From an uncultured Clostridia bacterium (GTDB lineage Bacteria > Bacillota > Clostridia > Peptostreptococcales > Anaerovoracaceae): a DNA stretch of 55,272 nt. Under the pieces are notes generated by a model, which was given only the letters and a program-made list of their open reading frames with translations, was not told the origin of the DNA and made no database searches. Position numbers and translations under genes: made by a program. Shown one piece after another: positions 33,560 to 43,255 of this stretch (within the stretch, counting starts at the first letter, position 1; each line of letters starts with the position of its first letter). The DNA lies in NCBI GenBank assembly GCA_934255135.1, contig CAKQMV010000013.1, positions 1 through 55,272 on the forward strand, in the 5' to 3' direction.

Positions 33560-36500
33560 TTATGCTACAGCATTTGCATTTATCTGATCGATTACCTTTC
33601 GTATTCCCAACCATACATTTAGGTCTTTAAAGATTTCTACTACACTACCTTTGTCTGTAAATGGTGATTCCTGAAGTACTGACAAGTCTTTCATCATACC
33701 GTTGTGGACAATGTATTCAACAATCTGGTTTACAAAATAAATCTGCCTGCTATCAAGGTAAGATTCATTAAGGAATTCAGAGAAAGCCTCCTTTGCTGCA
33801 TTCATATCAAGCCCTACAATGCCTCTAACGAATTCGCCAAGAGGTTTCTCTCCGTACTCTCTTTCATAATCTTCTTTTGTTCCGACTTCTCCCCAAAGTA
33901 TATTTTCTAGAGTTTTTACATCTAGATCTGTTAACGGTCTATTTGTCTTAAGTTTTGCAATGACCAGATGATCCTGGTGCTGTCTTACATAAAATTCTGC
34001 CTTAGCCTTGTAATTTTCGAGTTCATCATTTTCAAGCTCAGATTCATTCCAATCCATAGACAGAATATCATCACCGAAATTAGTGTTGTACGTATTCCTC
34101 TTACTTGGTGGAATATACTTCATCAGATGACGAAGCTCTGTTCGTATGTGCTCAAAGTCGTTTACATCTGCATTATCGACATAATCTGTTTCAATAATCT
34201 TCTTAATCAATTCAGCTTTAGCCTGAATCTCCGGAATATTTGCGACACCAGCAACAGCGTTTACTCTATTAAGCAGATCCTTTCTGGCACGATTGTTCTT
34301 TTGACCGATAAGATAAGCTAGCTCGATGCCATAAACTAAGGCATCGAATCTTACTGCCGATATTTCATCCTTCTCAGGAAGAATTAAAGGCGCGAGTTCT
34401 TCTCTAACCATTAGTGTGTCTTCATATGTTAGTGAATCATAATTCTTATTATTTGAATAAAGATCTACATATTTGAGATGTTGCTTTACTGCAAAATTAT
34501 CACGATTTAATTCACCGACATTTCCAGAAAGATTATTTACCAGGTCTTTTCGATAAGAAACCAGATAATCTGTCTGGTAGTTAATATCCTGAAGCTTATA
34601 CACCATCTGGAATTTTAAGTTAAATATAGCCCCCTGAAGTGCAAGCATATTAGCCGTTGCTTTACCTTTATTCATTCTGAAGAATTCGAAGTTACCACAG
34701 AAATCAAAAATATAGAACTTATCCTTGTCCTCTCCATCCATTAAGCCTTCGCAAAGTCTTGTACCTCTTCCAATCATCTGCCAGAACTTAGCCTTACTCA
34801 TGACTTTCTTAAAGAATACAAGGTTAACTACTTCCGGTACATCGATTCCAGTATCGAGCATATCAACTGATATAGCAATCTGAGGCAGTTTATTAGGATC
34901 AGAGAATTCATCTATCGCACTCTGAGCATATGTCATGTAATTATCTATGACCATAGCAAAACCAGGAAGATGCGGATATTCCTTGTTAAATACTTCAAGG
35001 ATTTTCTCTGCATGATCATGATTCTTTGCAAAGATTATTGTCTTGCCAACCCGCTCGCCATAATTAATTCTGATTCCTTCAGTCATCAGGATATGTAGTA
35101 CCTGCTTAATGGTATCCTCATTGAAAATCCATGTATTCAGAGCTGATGATTCGATTCTTTCTGGAAGTTCACCATCTTCGCCTTCGAATGTTTTCTCGTA
35201 CTCTTCCTTTTCTTCATCAGGAAGGTCCTCATATGCGATACCTTGTTCAATGAATTTTAGCTTAGTTTCAACAGATAGATAGTCAACAAGGTATCCATCC
35301 TTCACAGCCTGTGCAAGCTCATAACCATATGTAGGAACACCGTTCTCAAGTTCAAATACCTCATATGTATTCTTATCTATTTCATCTTTAGGTGTTGCCG
35401 TCAGACCAACCAAAGGAGCATCAAAGTAATTAAAGATATCTCTGTATTTATTGTAAATTGATCTATGAGCCTCATCACATATAATCAGATCAAAATGCCC
35501 ACAGGTAAATAGCTTACCCTCATCATCCTGAACCGAATCAATACAATTCATCATTGTCTGATAAGTTGAGAATACGCAGTGCGCACTATAGTTGTCTTTC
35601 TCCTCACACAGATTTGTCACTGAAAGATCAGGCAACATATTAGCAAAACTTCGCTTTGCCTGGGTAACTAGTGAATTTCTATCCGCAAGGAACAGTACAT
35701 TCTTAATCCATCCAGCTTTCAGAAGAACATCTGTTAAAGCAATGACCGTTCTCGTCTTACCCGAACCTGTAGCCATAACAAGCAAAGCCTTTCTGCGATT
35801 CTTATTTCCAAAAGTCTCGCAAACAGCTCTTATTGCCGCTTCCTGATAATATCTTCCAGCGATATCCTTATTCACATCCACAAACGCGAGGGTGCTCTTA
35901 GTCGACTGAAGATTAAACAGCTTCTCTAAATCTCTCTTCGAATAGATTGACGCAACCTTTCGCTCCGGATACTGATTGTCTATAATACGTGTTTCAAATC
36001 CATTGGTTAAGAATACAACAGGCCTTCTACCACACTGTTTTTCTATAATATCTGCATATAGCTTAGCCTGTTGTCTACCCTTAGCAACATCAACGCATGT
36101 TCTTTTCGCCTCAACAACAGCAAGTGGTTTATGCGCATCATCATACAGAACATAATCCGCAAATCCGATTTCAGACTTATTAGGCATACCCGGGAGTTCA
36201 ACCTCATTAAGCCATGTATTGCCCTCCTGCCAGCCTGCATCTTGAAGCATAGTGTCAATATATAGTTTTCTGGTCTTATACTCAGTCAAATCAAGAGGCT
36301 TTGGAGTATAAGTCTCCTGTTGCTTTTCTCTCTTGCTGGTAAGTTCTTCCTTAAGAGACTTATTCTCTGCCATCAGAGTCTTAAGATCGAGTTCAAGCTG
36401 CGCCGTTACATCCGGTTTCGTCTGGCCAAAAGTGCCCAGTATCGTTTCATCAAATTCCGTTTCAATGTAATTCTCGGCGTAACAGTATGCTATAAAATCA

Positions 36501-36853
36501 AAGAAGATATGTAGGTTCTTGAGACATAGAGCAGCCTGATCGTAAGTTATCTTCCTGGCTTTATGCGCAGCATTATTGCCAACCATTCTTATAAATTCAA
36601 GTCTCTTCCAGATGTCAATACCAACAATTTCTCTAAAATCTTCACTGCCCATAAGACTTGCGAGATTTTCTTTATATGGCATATCAAGAGAAGCATCTAC
36701 CGAATACATCCATTTAATCGCAAATTCCATAGCACGTCTGCAATTAATTGCACTTGCTTCAGTATCTATACTGATAATCTTCTCTGCAGATATAGCAACA
36801 TCAGCAAAAGCTTCGAATTGTTTTTCTTTTGTTAAAAAATCAAAATTACTCAT
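33560..36853 (-). CDS. hsdR: Type I restriction enzyme HsdR (EcoEI-type helicase-nuclease)
   Basis: 1097 aa. The N-terminus resembles DUF4145 (AISAEKIISIDTEASAINCRRAMEFAIKWMY). Next comes a nuclease-like region with EIGFADYVLYDDAHKPLAVVEAKRTC, where D-x(n)-ExK fits a PD-(D/E)XK site. The SF2 motor follows: MATGSGKT (~358), DEAHRS (~458), LTATP, and motif VI QMIGRGTR (~690). It translocates DNA and cuts unmethylated targets together with HsdM and HsdS. ATG 36853 is chosen since AGGTGA lies 7 nt upstream; a GTG at 36862 overlaps that site. It is the last gene of the operon and is separated from hsdS by a decayed DUF1016 gene. Confidence 0.95.
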   Translation of the reverse strand: MSNFDFLTKEKQFEAFADVAISAEKIISIDTEASAINCRRAMEFAIKWMYSVDASLDMPYKENLASLMGSEDFREIVGIDIWKRLEFIRMVGNNAAHKARKITYDQAALCLKNLHIFFDFIAYCYAENYIETEFDETILGTFGQTKPDVTAQLELDLKTLMAENKSLKEELTSKREKQQETYTPKPLDLTEYKTRKLYIDTMLQDAGWQEGNTWLNEVELPGMPNKSEIGFADYVLYDDAHKPLAVVEAKRTCVDVAKGRQQAKLYADIIEKQCGRRPVVFLTNGFETRIIDNQYPERKVASIYSKRDLEKLFNLQSTKSTLAFVDVNKDIAGRYYQEAAIRAVCETFGNKNRRKALLVMATGSGKTRTVIALTDVLLKAGWIKNVLFLADRNSLVTQAKRSFANMLPDLSVTNLCEEKDNYSAHCVFSTYQTMMNCIDSVQDDEGKLFTCGHFDLIICDEAHRSIYNKYRDIFNYFDAPLVGLTATPKDEIDKNTYEVFELENGVPTYGYELAQAVKDGYLVDYLSVETKLKFIEQGIAYEDLPDEEKEEYEKTFEGEDGELPERIESSALNTWIFNEDTIKQVLHILMTEGIRINYGERVGKTIIFAKNHDHAEKILEVFNKEYPHLPGFAMVIDNYMTYAQSAIDEFSDPNKLPQIAISVDMLDTGIDVPEVVNLVFFKKVMSKAKFWQMIGRGTRLCEGLMDGEDKDKFYIFDFCGNFEFFRMNKGKATANMLALQGAIFNLKFQMVYKLQDINYQTDYLVSYRKDLVNNLSGNVGELNRDNFAVKQHLKYVDLYSNNKNYDSLTYEDTLMVREELAPLILPEKDEISAVRFDALVYGIELAYLIGQKNNRARKDLLNRVNAVAGVANIPEIQAKAELIKKIIETDYVDNADVNDFEHIRTELRHLMKYIPPSKRNTYNTNFGDDILSMDWNESELENDELENYKAKAEFYVRQHQDHLVIAKLKTNRPLTDLDVKTLENILWGEVGTKEDYEREYGEKPLGEFVRGIVGLDMNAAKEAFSEFLNESYLDSRQIYFVNQIVEYIVHNGMMKDLSVLQESPFTDKGSVVEIFKDLNVWLGIRKVIDQINANAVA

Positions 36854-36879
36854 TATATTCACCTATTAACCAAAAGCGT

Positions 36880-37281
36880 TTAATAGTGCTCTTTTACGCA
36901 CATATTCATATAGAAAATACGCTCATCCATATCTTTACATGCCGACATTATTCTCAGATGGTTTGACCAACTCAATTGTGTCAACAGTGTTGACACTTTT
37001 TCATTATCTTTGTAAAGCTCATAGAACTGTTTCATTCTATAAAGGCCTCTACGATTAAAGCCTTTTAATTCTGGGTAATTTTTAGCAAAATAATCAGCAA
37101 GATTCTGTACAAAAGAATCTCCATACTCAGCAGTTTCAGATTACTTGCTTATATACTCACCTATCTCACGATACATCACAATCAGTTCTTCATTGACTTT
37201 GCTGTATGCTTGTTGTTTTGCAGAATTAATAATGTCTATGACTTTCTCAAAGTCTTTATTGTAAGTTATTAATTTGCTCAT
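36880..37281 (-). pseudogene. DUF1016/YhcG-type nuclease, N-terminal remnant with in-frame stop
   Basis: The frame begins MSKLITYNKDFEKVIDIINS inside the hsdS 3' end (ATG at 37281, 26-bp overlap in another frame). It reads on as QQAYSKVNEELIVMYREIG, then hits TAA, and continues in the same frame as YPELKGFNRRGLYRMKQFYE and TLLTQLSWSNHLRIMSACKD to TAA at 36882-36880. These are hallmarks of the DUF1016 N-terminal domain (typical pattern GLYRMKQFYE..VSTLLTQISWSNHL). The C-terminal PD-(D/E)XK nuclease domain is missing. DUF1016 genes often sit in type I restriction loci. This copy is broken twice: by the stop and by the truncation. Confidence 0.85.
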
Positions 37282-38419
37282 ACCGCTCCTCACAAAATTT
37301 TGATTTGTCGACTTGTTCTACGAAAGCGACATAATCGTCAACCATATCTATTGGCGGGCATATTATTGGAAATTCTTCAATATGTTCCTTATTAAGCTGA
37401 CGCTTATCAATTCCGCCAACACAAACACTTCTAATAAGATCACGATACTCTGACGATACAAGAATTCTAAGCACAAACTTATTATTCACATCTTCCTTTA
37501 GTCTAATAAAATAAACATGACCATTTACATTCGCCATATCATCTTCACCGTCATATAAGGCAGCTCTTCCAAGCGAACTGTTCTCCGTATTTACACGGCC
37601 CGTCTTTGTCATAAGAATATCACCATGCTTAAGACTACTTCTCTTCATGATTGCATGCGTTTCAGCATCTATGTACGCGATATCATCCATCTCTAAGCGA
37701 TCTTTCCATACATTCTGACTTCTAAAAAACGCAATACCTTCTTCTACATAATTTTCAGAACCGCCCTTAGGAGTATTACCGCTATTTATCTGAATGGATA
37801 AATCCTTCAACTTCTTTACAGGCCACTTCATAGGATTTGCAACTGCATCGCCAAACAGCTCGACAAATCGGGCTTTGATAAGTTCATCCAAGAGTTGTAA
37901 TTCTTTCTTTCTTGATTCAATCACACACACTAATCTATCAAGTCTATTAACGATTTCCCTCTGTACTTCAATTGAAGAGACATTCAATTCGACATTTCCA
38001 AGGTTTTTCCTGGAGATTCGTTTACGAGTTGTGCCTGTAACATTCCCAAGTAATCTGGCATAGTAAGTGTTTGATTGCATAAAATAGCAAAGATATTCTT
38101 TAAGAATCCGTCTCTCATCAGGTCTGCATATAGTACAATCTACAGCCGTTATCATACGCTCATCTTTATTTGGAATTATGCATGCGCGACCTACTGGTTC
38201 AGGTAATCTTGAAACCAATATGTCCCCTGGGAAAATCTCTGTACATTTAAGTCGTTCAAATGTTTCTTCAGAAACATATTTTGCGCGGCTTTCTTTTTCC
38301 AGATACTTGCCTTCGCCGATATTGCCCGTCTGAACCAATCTAATTCCTTCATCAGACTGGTCTTTACTTTCTATCCAATCACCGTCTGTGAAAACAGTGC
38401 AAATATCTTGTATTTTCAT
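37256..38419 (-). CDS. hsdS: Type I specificity subunit HsdS (second copy, short C-terminus)
   Basis: 387 aa with two target-recognition domains separated by a conserved helical spacer (LDELIKARFVELFGDA). TRD1 spans ~1-150 and TRD2 ~195-360. The C-terminal conserved region begins FVEQVDKSK like the other hsdS but then diverges into FCEERYEQINNLQ, lacking the ~20-residue helix (…DSLMQEYFG) seen there. It looks 3'-truncated where the DUF1016 remnant begins. With HsdM it would define a methylation site different from that of the first copy. It lies 27 bp after the recombinase gene. Confidence 0.9.
   Translation of the reverse strand: MKIQDICTVFTDGDWIESKDQSDEGIRLVQTGNIGEGKYLEKESRAKYVSEETFERLKCTEIFPGDILVSRLPEPVGRACIIPNKDERMITAVDCTICRPDERRILKEYLCYFMQSNTYYARLLGNVTGTTRKRISRKNLGNVELNVSSIEVQREIVNRLDRLVCVIESRKKELQLLDELIKARFVELFGDAVANPMKWPVKKLKDLSIQINSGNTPKGGSENYVEEGIAFFRSQNVWKDRLEMDDIAYIDAETHAIMKRSSLKHGDILMTKTGRVNTENSSLGRAALYDGEDDMANVNGHVYFIRLKEDVNNKFVLRILVSSEYRDLIRSVCVGGIDKRQLNKEHIEEFPIICPPIDMVDDYVAFVEQVDKSKFCEERYEQINNLQ
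37298..37320. repeat. 23-bp perfect direct repeat in hsdS 3' ends, copy 1
   Basis: Identical to 39541-39563 in the first hsdS and in the same orientation. It encodes the FV/FLEQVDKSK segment (core TTTTGATTTGTCGACTTG). Confidence 0.9.
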
Positions 38420-38446
38420 CTCTTCGCCCCTACAAATAACAATCTG

Positions 38447-39415
38447 TTAAGAGATGAACTTCTGGTGAGATGTTTTCACATTAGTCTGATTAACAATAGC
38501 ATACTGCATTGTTGTATCAATTTGCGAATGACCTAATATTTTCTGCACTTGCTCTATCGGCATGCCTTTGTCAATAGCCCTAGTTGCCATTGTTCTACGG
38601 AACTTATGAGGATGAATCTTATCCATATTCAACATACGGCCTAAATTTCGTATGCGTATCTCTACTCCGCTAATTTTCAACCGGTTATGAGGTTTATCTA
38701 ACGTTACAAATAGTGCATGATTATCATCTGTACGTTCACTTAAATAATTTTGAAGATGCAACTTTGCCTTTGCATCGAAATAAACTTTGCGTTCTTTATC
38801 ACCCTTCCCGAAAACTACACACTCACGAGCTTCGAAATCAACATCATCAATGTCAAGGTTTACAAGTTCTCCTACTCGAATACCTGTCGAATACAGTAAA
38901 TCAACCATAGCCAGATCTCTAGTGCATTGACATGCATCTCTTAATCTCTCAATTCCTTCGTCGCTTATAGTTTCCTTTACAGGCTGTTTAACTTTAATCT
39001 TATGAATTCTCTTAGCAGGGCTCTTTAATATATAGTTTTCTTCTTCAAGCCAGGAGAAAAAACTGGATATGTTTCTTCGTATATTATCCACCGTAACACG
39101 GGTACAATTATTGATTCCTTGATATTCTACTAAATATTTTCTCAAATCCTCGGTTGTAATCTTACGGATTGGGGTCTTGATGCTCTTCAGCAATTTCTCA
39201 ACAGTGACCTTATAATAATGCACTGTACGTTCCGAACATCCTTCAATTTTCTTTGCATCCAAGAATAATCGCAGGTATTCTTCATTGGGCAGATACTTCT
39301 TTTGAGATTCTCCCTCTGAAAATGATCTGAGCATTACCTCCTGCAGTTTCTTAAGCTGCTCAATACTTAGGTATTCAGCCATTTCGTTTATAATTTCTAC
39401 AATTCTCTCCTCCAT
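38447..39415 (-). CDS. Tyrosine recombinase (Xer/integrase family) between two hsdS genes
   Basis: 322 aa from ATG 39415, which has AAAGGAG 8 nt upstream; an in-frame ATG at 39454 lacks one. A SAM-like N-terminal DNA-binding domain (~45-130) precedes the catalytic domain: Arg in STGIRVGEL (~177), HPHKFRRT (H-x-x-R, ~267), LGHSQ, and nucleophile Tyr in TMQYAIV (~304). Such recombinases in hsdS loci shuffle target-recognition domains and switch methylation specificity. It lies in the operon, 53 bp after hsdS copy 1 and 27 bp before copy 2. Both hsdS are co-oriented, unlike the usual inverted arrangement. Confidence 0.92.
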   Translation of the reverse strand: MEERIVEIINEMAEYLSIEQLKKLQEVMLRSFSEGESQKKYLPNEEYLRLFLDAKKIEGCSERTVHYYKVTVEKLLKSIKTPIRKITTEDLRKYLVEYQGINNCTRVTVDNIRRNISSFFSWLEEENYILKSPAKRIHKIKVKQPVKETISDEGIERLRDACQCTRDLAMVDLLYSTGIRVGELVNLDIDDVDFEARECVVFGKGDKERKVYFDAKAKLHLQNYLSERTDDNHALFVTLDKPHNRLKISGVEIRIRNLGRMLNMDKIHPHKFRRTMATRAIDKGMPIEQVQKILGHSQIDTTMQYAIVNQTNVKTSHQKFIS

Positions 39416-39468
39416 GTCGGTACTCCTTTCGTCAGTACCAACATCATCCGCCAAAAGTCAGTATTAAT

Positions 39469-40644
39469 TTATCCGAAATATTCCTGCATTAAGCTATCAA
39501 ATAGTAATTGCGCCTCGTCGAGTGCCTGCTGAACCGCAACTTTTGATTTGTCGACTTGTTCTAAAAACGTAACATATTCCTGCTGCAACTCAATTGGTGG
39601 TACAATAAGTTTTCTCTGCTTTATCAAATTAAATTCAATATTATCTGCTGTTACAGCTCTAACACTAGTCAGAATATCTTTCTCATGCATCTTAAATTGA
39701 GTTGCTAAGAATCTTGCAAGAATTCGTTCTCCTGGAACAAACACCTTTAAATCCTGATTTACTGTTATTGGAACTTTGTTTATTGCAATTGGTAAAGTAT
39801 GCTTTAAAATGCCACTTCTAATAACCATAACTACCGAATTTACTGGAACTATTTTGGCAGTACTATTATCAACCCCAAGCTGATTAATTTTTATCTGACT
39901 GTCGTTTAATACATCTGTCTTCATATCCTTGGATGATACCCAAGGTATATCACCGTCTTCATAATATTCTGGATGTGATTTTAACGGTGTTCCTCCACCA
40001 TATATCCTCTGACACAAATTACTTACTGTATCAGTTTTCCATCCTTTATCATTATTGATTGCATCACCAAAGAGTTCCACAAATCGGGCCTTGATTAGTT
40101 CGTCTAATTGATTCAGCTCCAATTGTCTCAGTTCGATTATTGACTGAATCTTGCTCATTACATTAACAACAGCCTCCTGTTTATGCAGAGGTGGAATATC
40201 AAGTTTGATTTTCTTTAAGTCTTTTACAGCAAAGCTAGCCTGGTTAACAGACTTCTTTGTTATATTAGCAATTTGGCTTCTAAATGATCGTCCATAGAAA
40301 GCATATCGTGCATATGCAGGGTTTATTACATCGCGATTTGCTTTTAAACACAGTAGATTCATTCCGTGAATTACAATTTCATCTTCCTTCTTATCAAACA
40401 ATACCGTCCTACCCAAATACTGTGCGCTATTAATATGTGACATAAGCAAATCACCATCCTCTAGTATATAAGATTCATACTTAGAAACATCAGTGATTCC
40501 AGCATACCCCATACGATCACGATTAAATCTGTCATTAGCAGTCGTTTCAATCCTTGTTATAGGATATCCACCATCTATTTCACCTTGCTTTATATTTGCA
40601 CCATTTCTTATTTGAAAAAAGCATTCATCTAAAGTTCTTTCCAT
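39469..40644 (-). CDS. hsdS: Type I specificity subunit HsdS (first copy, complete)
   Basis: 391 aa with TRD1 (~1-150), central spacer LNQLDELIKARFVELFGDA (~175-195), TRD2 (~200-350), and a full C-terminal conserved helix (FLEQVDKSKVAVQQALDEAQLLFDSLMQEYFG, read in two parts). It recognises a bipartite DNA site for HsdM2S methylation and HsdR cleavage. It directly follows hsdM (24-bp gap). The central spacer shares about 38 of 46 bp with the other hsdS (40064-40109 versus 37832-37877 region) and the 3' end shares a 23-bp perfect repeat, both in direct orientation. Confidence 0.93.
   Translation of the reverse strand: MERTLDECFFQIRNGANIKQGEIDGGYPITRIETTANDRFNRDRMGYAGITDVSKYESYILEDGDLLMSHINSAQYLGRTVLFDKKEDEIVIHGMNLLCLKANRDVINPAYARYAFYGRSFRSQIANITKKSVNQASFAVKDLKKIKLDIPPLHKQEAVVNVMSKIQSIIELRQLELNQLDELIKARFVELFGDAINNDKGWKTDTVSNLCQRIYGGGTPLKSHPEYYEDGDIPWVSSKDMKTDVLNDSQIKINQLGVDNSTAKIVPVNSVVMVIRSGILKHTLPIAINKVPITVNQDLKVFVPGERILARFLATQFKMHEKDILTSVRAVTADNIEFNLIKQRKLIVPPIELQQEYVTFLEQVDKSKVAVQQALDEAQLLFDSLMQEYFG
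39541..39563. repeat. 23-bp perfect direct repeat in hsdS 3' ends, copy 2
   Basis: Identical and co-oriented with 37298-37320. The two copies are 2243 bp apart and bracket the recombinase gene and nearly all of the second hsdS. Confidence 0.9.
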
Positions 40645-40667
40645 CTCTCATCCCTAAAAATAACAAT

Positions 40668-42170
40668 TTACAGCTGTAACATTTTCTCTAATTCATCCAT
40701 CGCCTGACCGATTTCTAACTCAAGTTCCCGGATATCAGTCATTATTTCCAGTGTGGATGGGTACTCTATAGGCACGTATTCAATCTCTTTATACTTGTTG
40801 ATAGAGAGATCATAATCGTTTTCCTTAATCTCATCCTTCTCTACAAAGAATGATTTATCAGTACGCGCCCTTTCTGCTTCCTTATCCAGATTCCTAAATC
40901 TCTCAATAATATCAGGAATATCATTTTCATCTACTGGCGATCTCTTATCATCAAGACTAAGGCCATCCGCCTGCATGTCGTAAAACCACACTTTATCGGT
41001 TCCACCGTGACCAGTCTTTGTAAAAATAAGAATAGCAGTGGATACTCCAGCATAAGGTTTAAAAACTCCTGATGGCATTGAGATTACTGCCTCTAGTCTG
41101 TTATCCTCAACAATCTGCTTTCGTATATCCTTGTGAGCCTTTGATGATCCAAAAAGAACTCCGTCTGGAACGATACATGCACATCTACCACCAGTCTTAA
41201 GCATCTTAAGGAACAAAGCGAGAAACAGAAGCTCTGTCTTCTTAGTTTTGCACATTTTCAGAAGATCCGGCGTAACAGAATCATAATCCAGGCTACCCTT
41301 GAACGGCGGATTCGCCAGAATCAGCGAGTAATTCTCCCTATCTGTATTCTGGTCAGATAAGCTATCTCTGTATTCAATGAACGGATTATCTATGCCGTGT
41401 GTCATCATGTTCATAGCACCGATTCGTAGCATTGTTCTGTCCATGTCAAAACCATGGAACATTCCGTTCATGTAATGCTCCTTCTTCTCTTTATTGTAAA
41501 AAATCTCTTCTTTCTTCGTCTCTTTGAGATATTCCGCTGCCGATACGAGAAATCCCGAAGTTCCGCATGCAGGATCGCAAATAACATCGTCTGCTTTCGG
41601 ATCCATAAGCTCGACCATCATTCTGATAATATGACGTGGTGTTCTGAACTGTCCATTTCTACCAGCAGACGCAATCTTAGAAAGGAGATATTCATATACA
41701 TCTCCTCGTATATCCATTCCTGGAGTATCTTTCATTGACTTGTATATTTCATCAAGACTGTCTACAACCTTCGACAGTACAAGTGGCGTAGGTAGCTTAA
41801 AAATTGCATCACTCATATACTTTGAGTATGCACTTTCTTTATTCCCATGAAGGTCTTTGATAAATGGGAAAACCCATTCTTGCATAGTAGAATACATCTT
41901 TGCAGCAGGCATATCATGGAATACTGACCACTTTAGCTGATTACCTTCTATAGTTCTGTCTCCAATCTTAACTTCATCTGAAAAGATGCTTTTATAAGGT
42001 AGTCCAAGCATTGCACTTTCTTTAGCTCTTGTGTTGTCAGCATCATCAAGATCATGAATAAACATAAGATATGTAATCTGCTCAATTACTTCCAGAGGAT
42101 TAGTCAGTCCTCCAGCTGCAAAAATATCCCATAATCCGTCAATTCTATTCTTAAGTTCTCCAGTTATCAT
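40668..42170 (-). CDS. hsdM: Type I DNA adenine methyltransferase HsdM
   Basis: 500 aa from ATG 42170. The helical N-terminal domain (ELKNRIDGLWDIFAAGGLTNPLEVIEQITYLMFI) is followed by the N6-adenine methylase core: SAM-binding DPACGTSGFLV (~197) and catalytic NPPF (~286). The earlier in-frame ATG at 42191 lies inside fic. TAATG at 42172-42168 overlaps the fic stop with the hsdM start, and AGAGGA lies 7-8 nt upstream. It methylates adenine at the site read by HsdS and protects the host from HsdR. Confidence 0.95.
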   Translation of the reverse strand: MITGELKNRIDGLWDIFAAGGLTNPLEVIEQITYLMFIHDLDDADNTRAKESAMLGLPYKSIFSDEVKIGDRTIEGNQLKWSVFHDMPAAKMYSTMQEWVFPFIKDLHGNKESAYSKYMSDAIFKLPTPLVLSKVVDSLDEIYKSMKDTPGMDIRGDVYEYLLSKIASAGRNGQFRTPRHIIRMMVELMDPKADDVICDPACGTSGFLVSAAEYLKETKKEEIFYNKEKKEHYMNGMFHGFDMDRTMLRIGAMNMMTHGIDNPFIEYRDSLSDQNTDRENYSLILANPPFKGSLDYDSVTPDLLKMCKTKKTELLFLALFLKMLKTGGRCACIVPDGVLFGSSKAHKDIRKQIVEDNRLEAVISMPSGVFKPYAGVSTAILIFTKTGHGGTDKVWFYDMQADGLSLDDKRSPVDENDIPDIIERFRNLDKEAERARTDKSFFVEKDEIKENDYDLSINKYKEIEYVPIEYPSTLEIMTDIRELELEIGQAMDELEKMLQL

Positions 42171-43225
42171 TACTCTTCCTCTCTGTTCCATATATATGAA
42201 GTATATCGTCCGCCACCCAGTTTGATAATCTCATTTGAGTTCTGCAAGTTGACAAGTGTTCTTTCAATTGTTGTCTTGCTTATATCCGGACATGCTTCAA
42301 TTATTTCTTTCTTCGTAATCTTAGCAACTCTATTCTTTAATAATGATCTAATACGATCGGGTTTAGAAAGATCTTTCGTTACAAGCACATTTACTCTTTC
42401 TGAGAATTCTCTGTATGCATTCAGAATAATTCCAAGTGTATATTCAACGAATGGCTTATAGTCATTTGTTTCTTCATGCCACCCTTGCGAACTTTCCTGA
42501 AGTGCTTCATAATATGTGTCTTTAGTCTTCTCAATTATTCTCTCTAAGCTGATGTACTTTCCTACTATGTATCCAGCTTTGTATAAAAGAAGTAACGTCA
42601 GAATTCTGCTCATACGTCCATTGCCGTCATTAAAAGGATGAATACACAGGAAATCAAGAATAAACACGGGAATTATGAGAAGTGGATCAACCTTTTGCCC
42701 GTCGATTGCATTTTCATATGCATTGCAGAGTTCATTGATTGAATCTGCTGTTTCCCATGCAGGCACAGGTCTGAATCTTATAGTCTTATTACCATCGACA
42801 TCTGTTTCTTCTATAATGTTATCGGATGTCTTGAAGACGCCACCAGCTTCGCCACCATTGAATCTATATAAATCTCTGTGAAATTGTAGAATTATTGAGG
42901 TCTTAATTGGTATGTGCTCAAAATTATCGTGCACTGTGTTAAGTACATCTCTATATCCAGCAATCTCCTCCTCGTTTCTAGTTCTTGGCATAGTCTTATC
43001 CAGAACAAGCTGCTTAAGTCTTTCATTTGAGGTATAAATACCTTCAATCTTATTCGAAGCTTCGGTACTCTGTATCTTCGCGACTTCTACAAGCTCTGTA
43101 AGCGCATCTGGATTTGCTTCTATAAACAAATTCTGCTCACCTTTGTATTCATGAATGCTAGTGAGCATATTTATTATATTAGGAGTAAAAAGAACTTCCC
43201 AATTTTCAAAATTATAGCTTCGCAT
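42170..43225 (-). CDS. Fic-domain AMPylator-like protein with N-terminal inhibitory helix and C-terminal winged helix
   Basis: 351 aa from ATG 43225, with AAAGGAG 5-6 nt upstream. The Fic catalytic motif HPFNDGNGRMSR (~196-207) is complete, including the catalytic His and the two Arg. An inhibitory helix motif of the (S/T)xxxE(G/N) type is seen as SNKIEG (~55-60), so this is a class II, self-inhibited Fic. The C-terminal ~70 residues look like a winged helix (KITKKEIIEACPDISKTTIERTLVNL). Fic enzymes transfer AMP to target hydroxyls. It is the first gene of the hsd operon and overlaps hsdM by one base. The winged helix suggests it may bind the repeated operator upstream. Confidence 0.9.
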   Translation of the reverse strand: MRSYNFENWEVLFTPNIINMLTSIHEYKGEQNLFIEANPDALTELVEVAKIQSTEASNKIEGIYTSNERLKQLVLDKTMPRTRNEEEIAGYRDVLNTVHDNFEHIPIKTSIILQFHRDLYRFNGGEAGGVFKTSDNIIEETDVDGNKTIRFRPVPAWETADSINELCNAYENAIDGQKVDPLLIIPVFILDFLCIHPFNDGNGRMSRILTLLLLYKAGYIVGKYISLERIIEKTKDTYYEALQESSQGWHEETNDYKPFVEYTLGIILNAYREFSERVNVLVTKDLSKPDRIRSLLKNRVAKITKKEIIEACPDISKTTIERTLVNLQNSNEIIKLGGGRYTSYIWNREEE

Positions 43226-43255
43226 AAGATCTCCTTTCATAACATTTACAATTGA

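Noticed and set aside
37256..40644. Inverting hsdS shufflon
   Set aside because: Both hsdS and the shared repeats are in direct orientation, so simple inversion between them is not possible; reported as a direct-repeat case instead.
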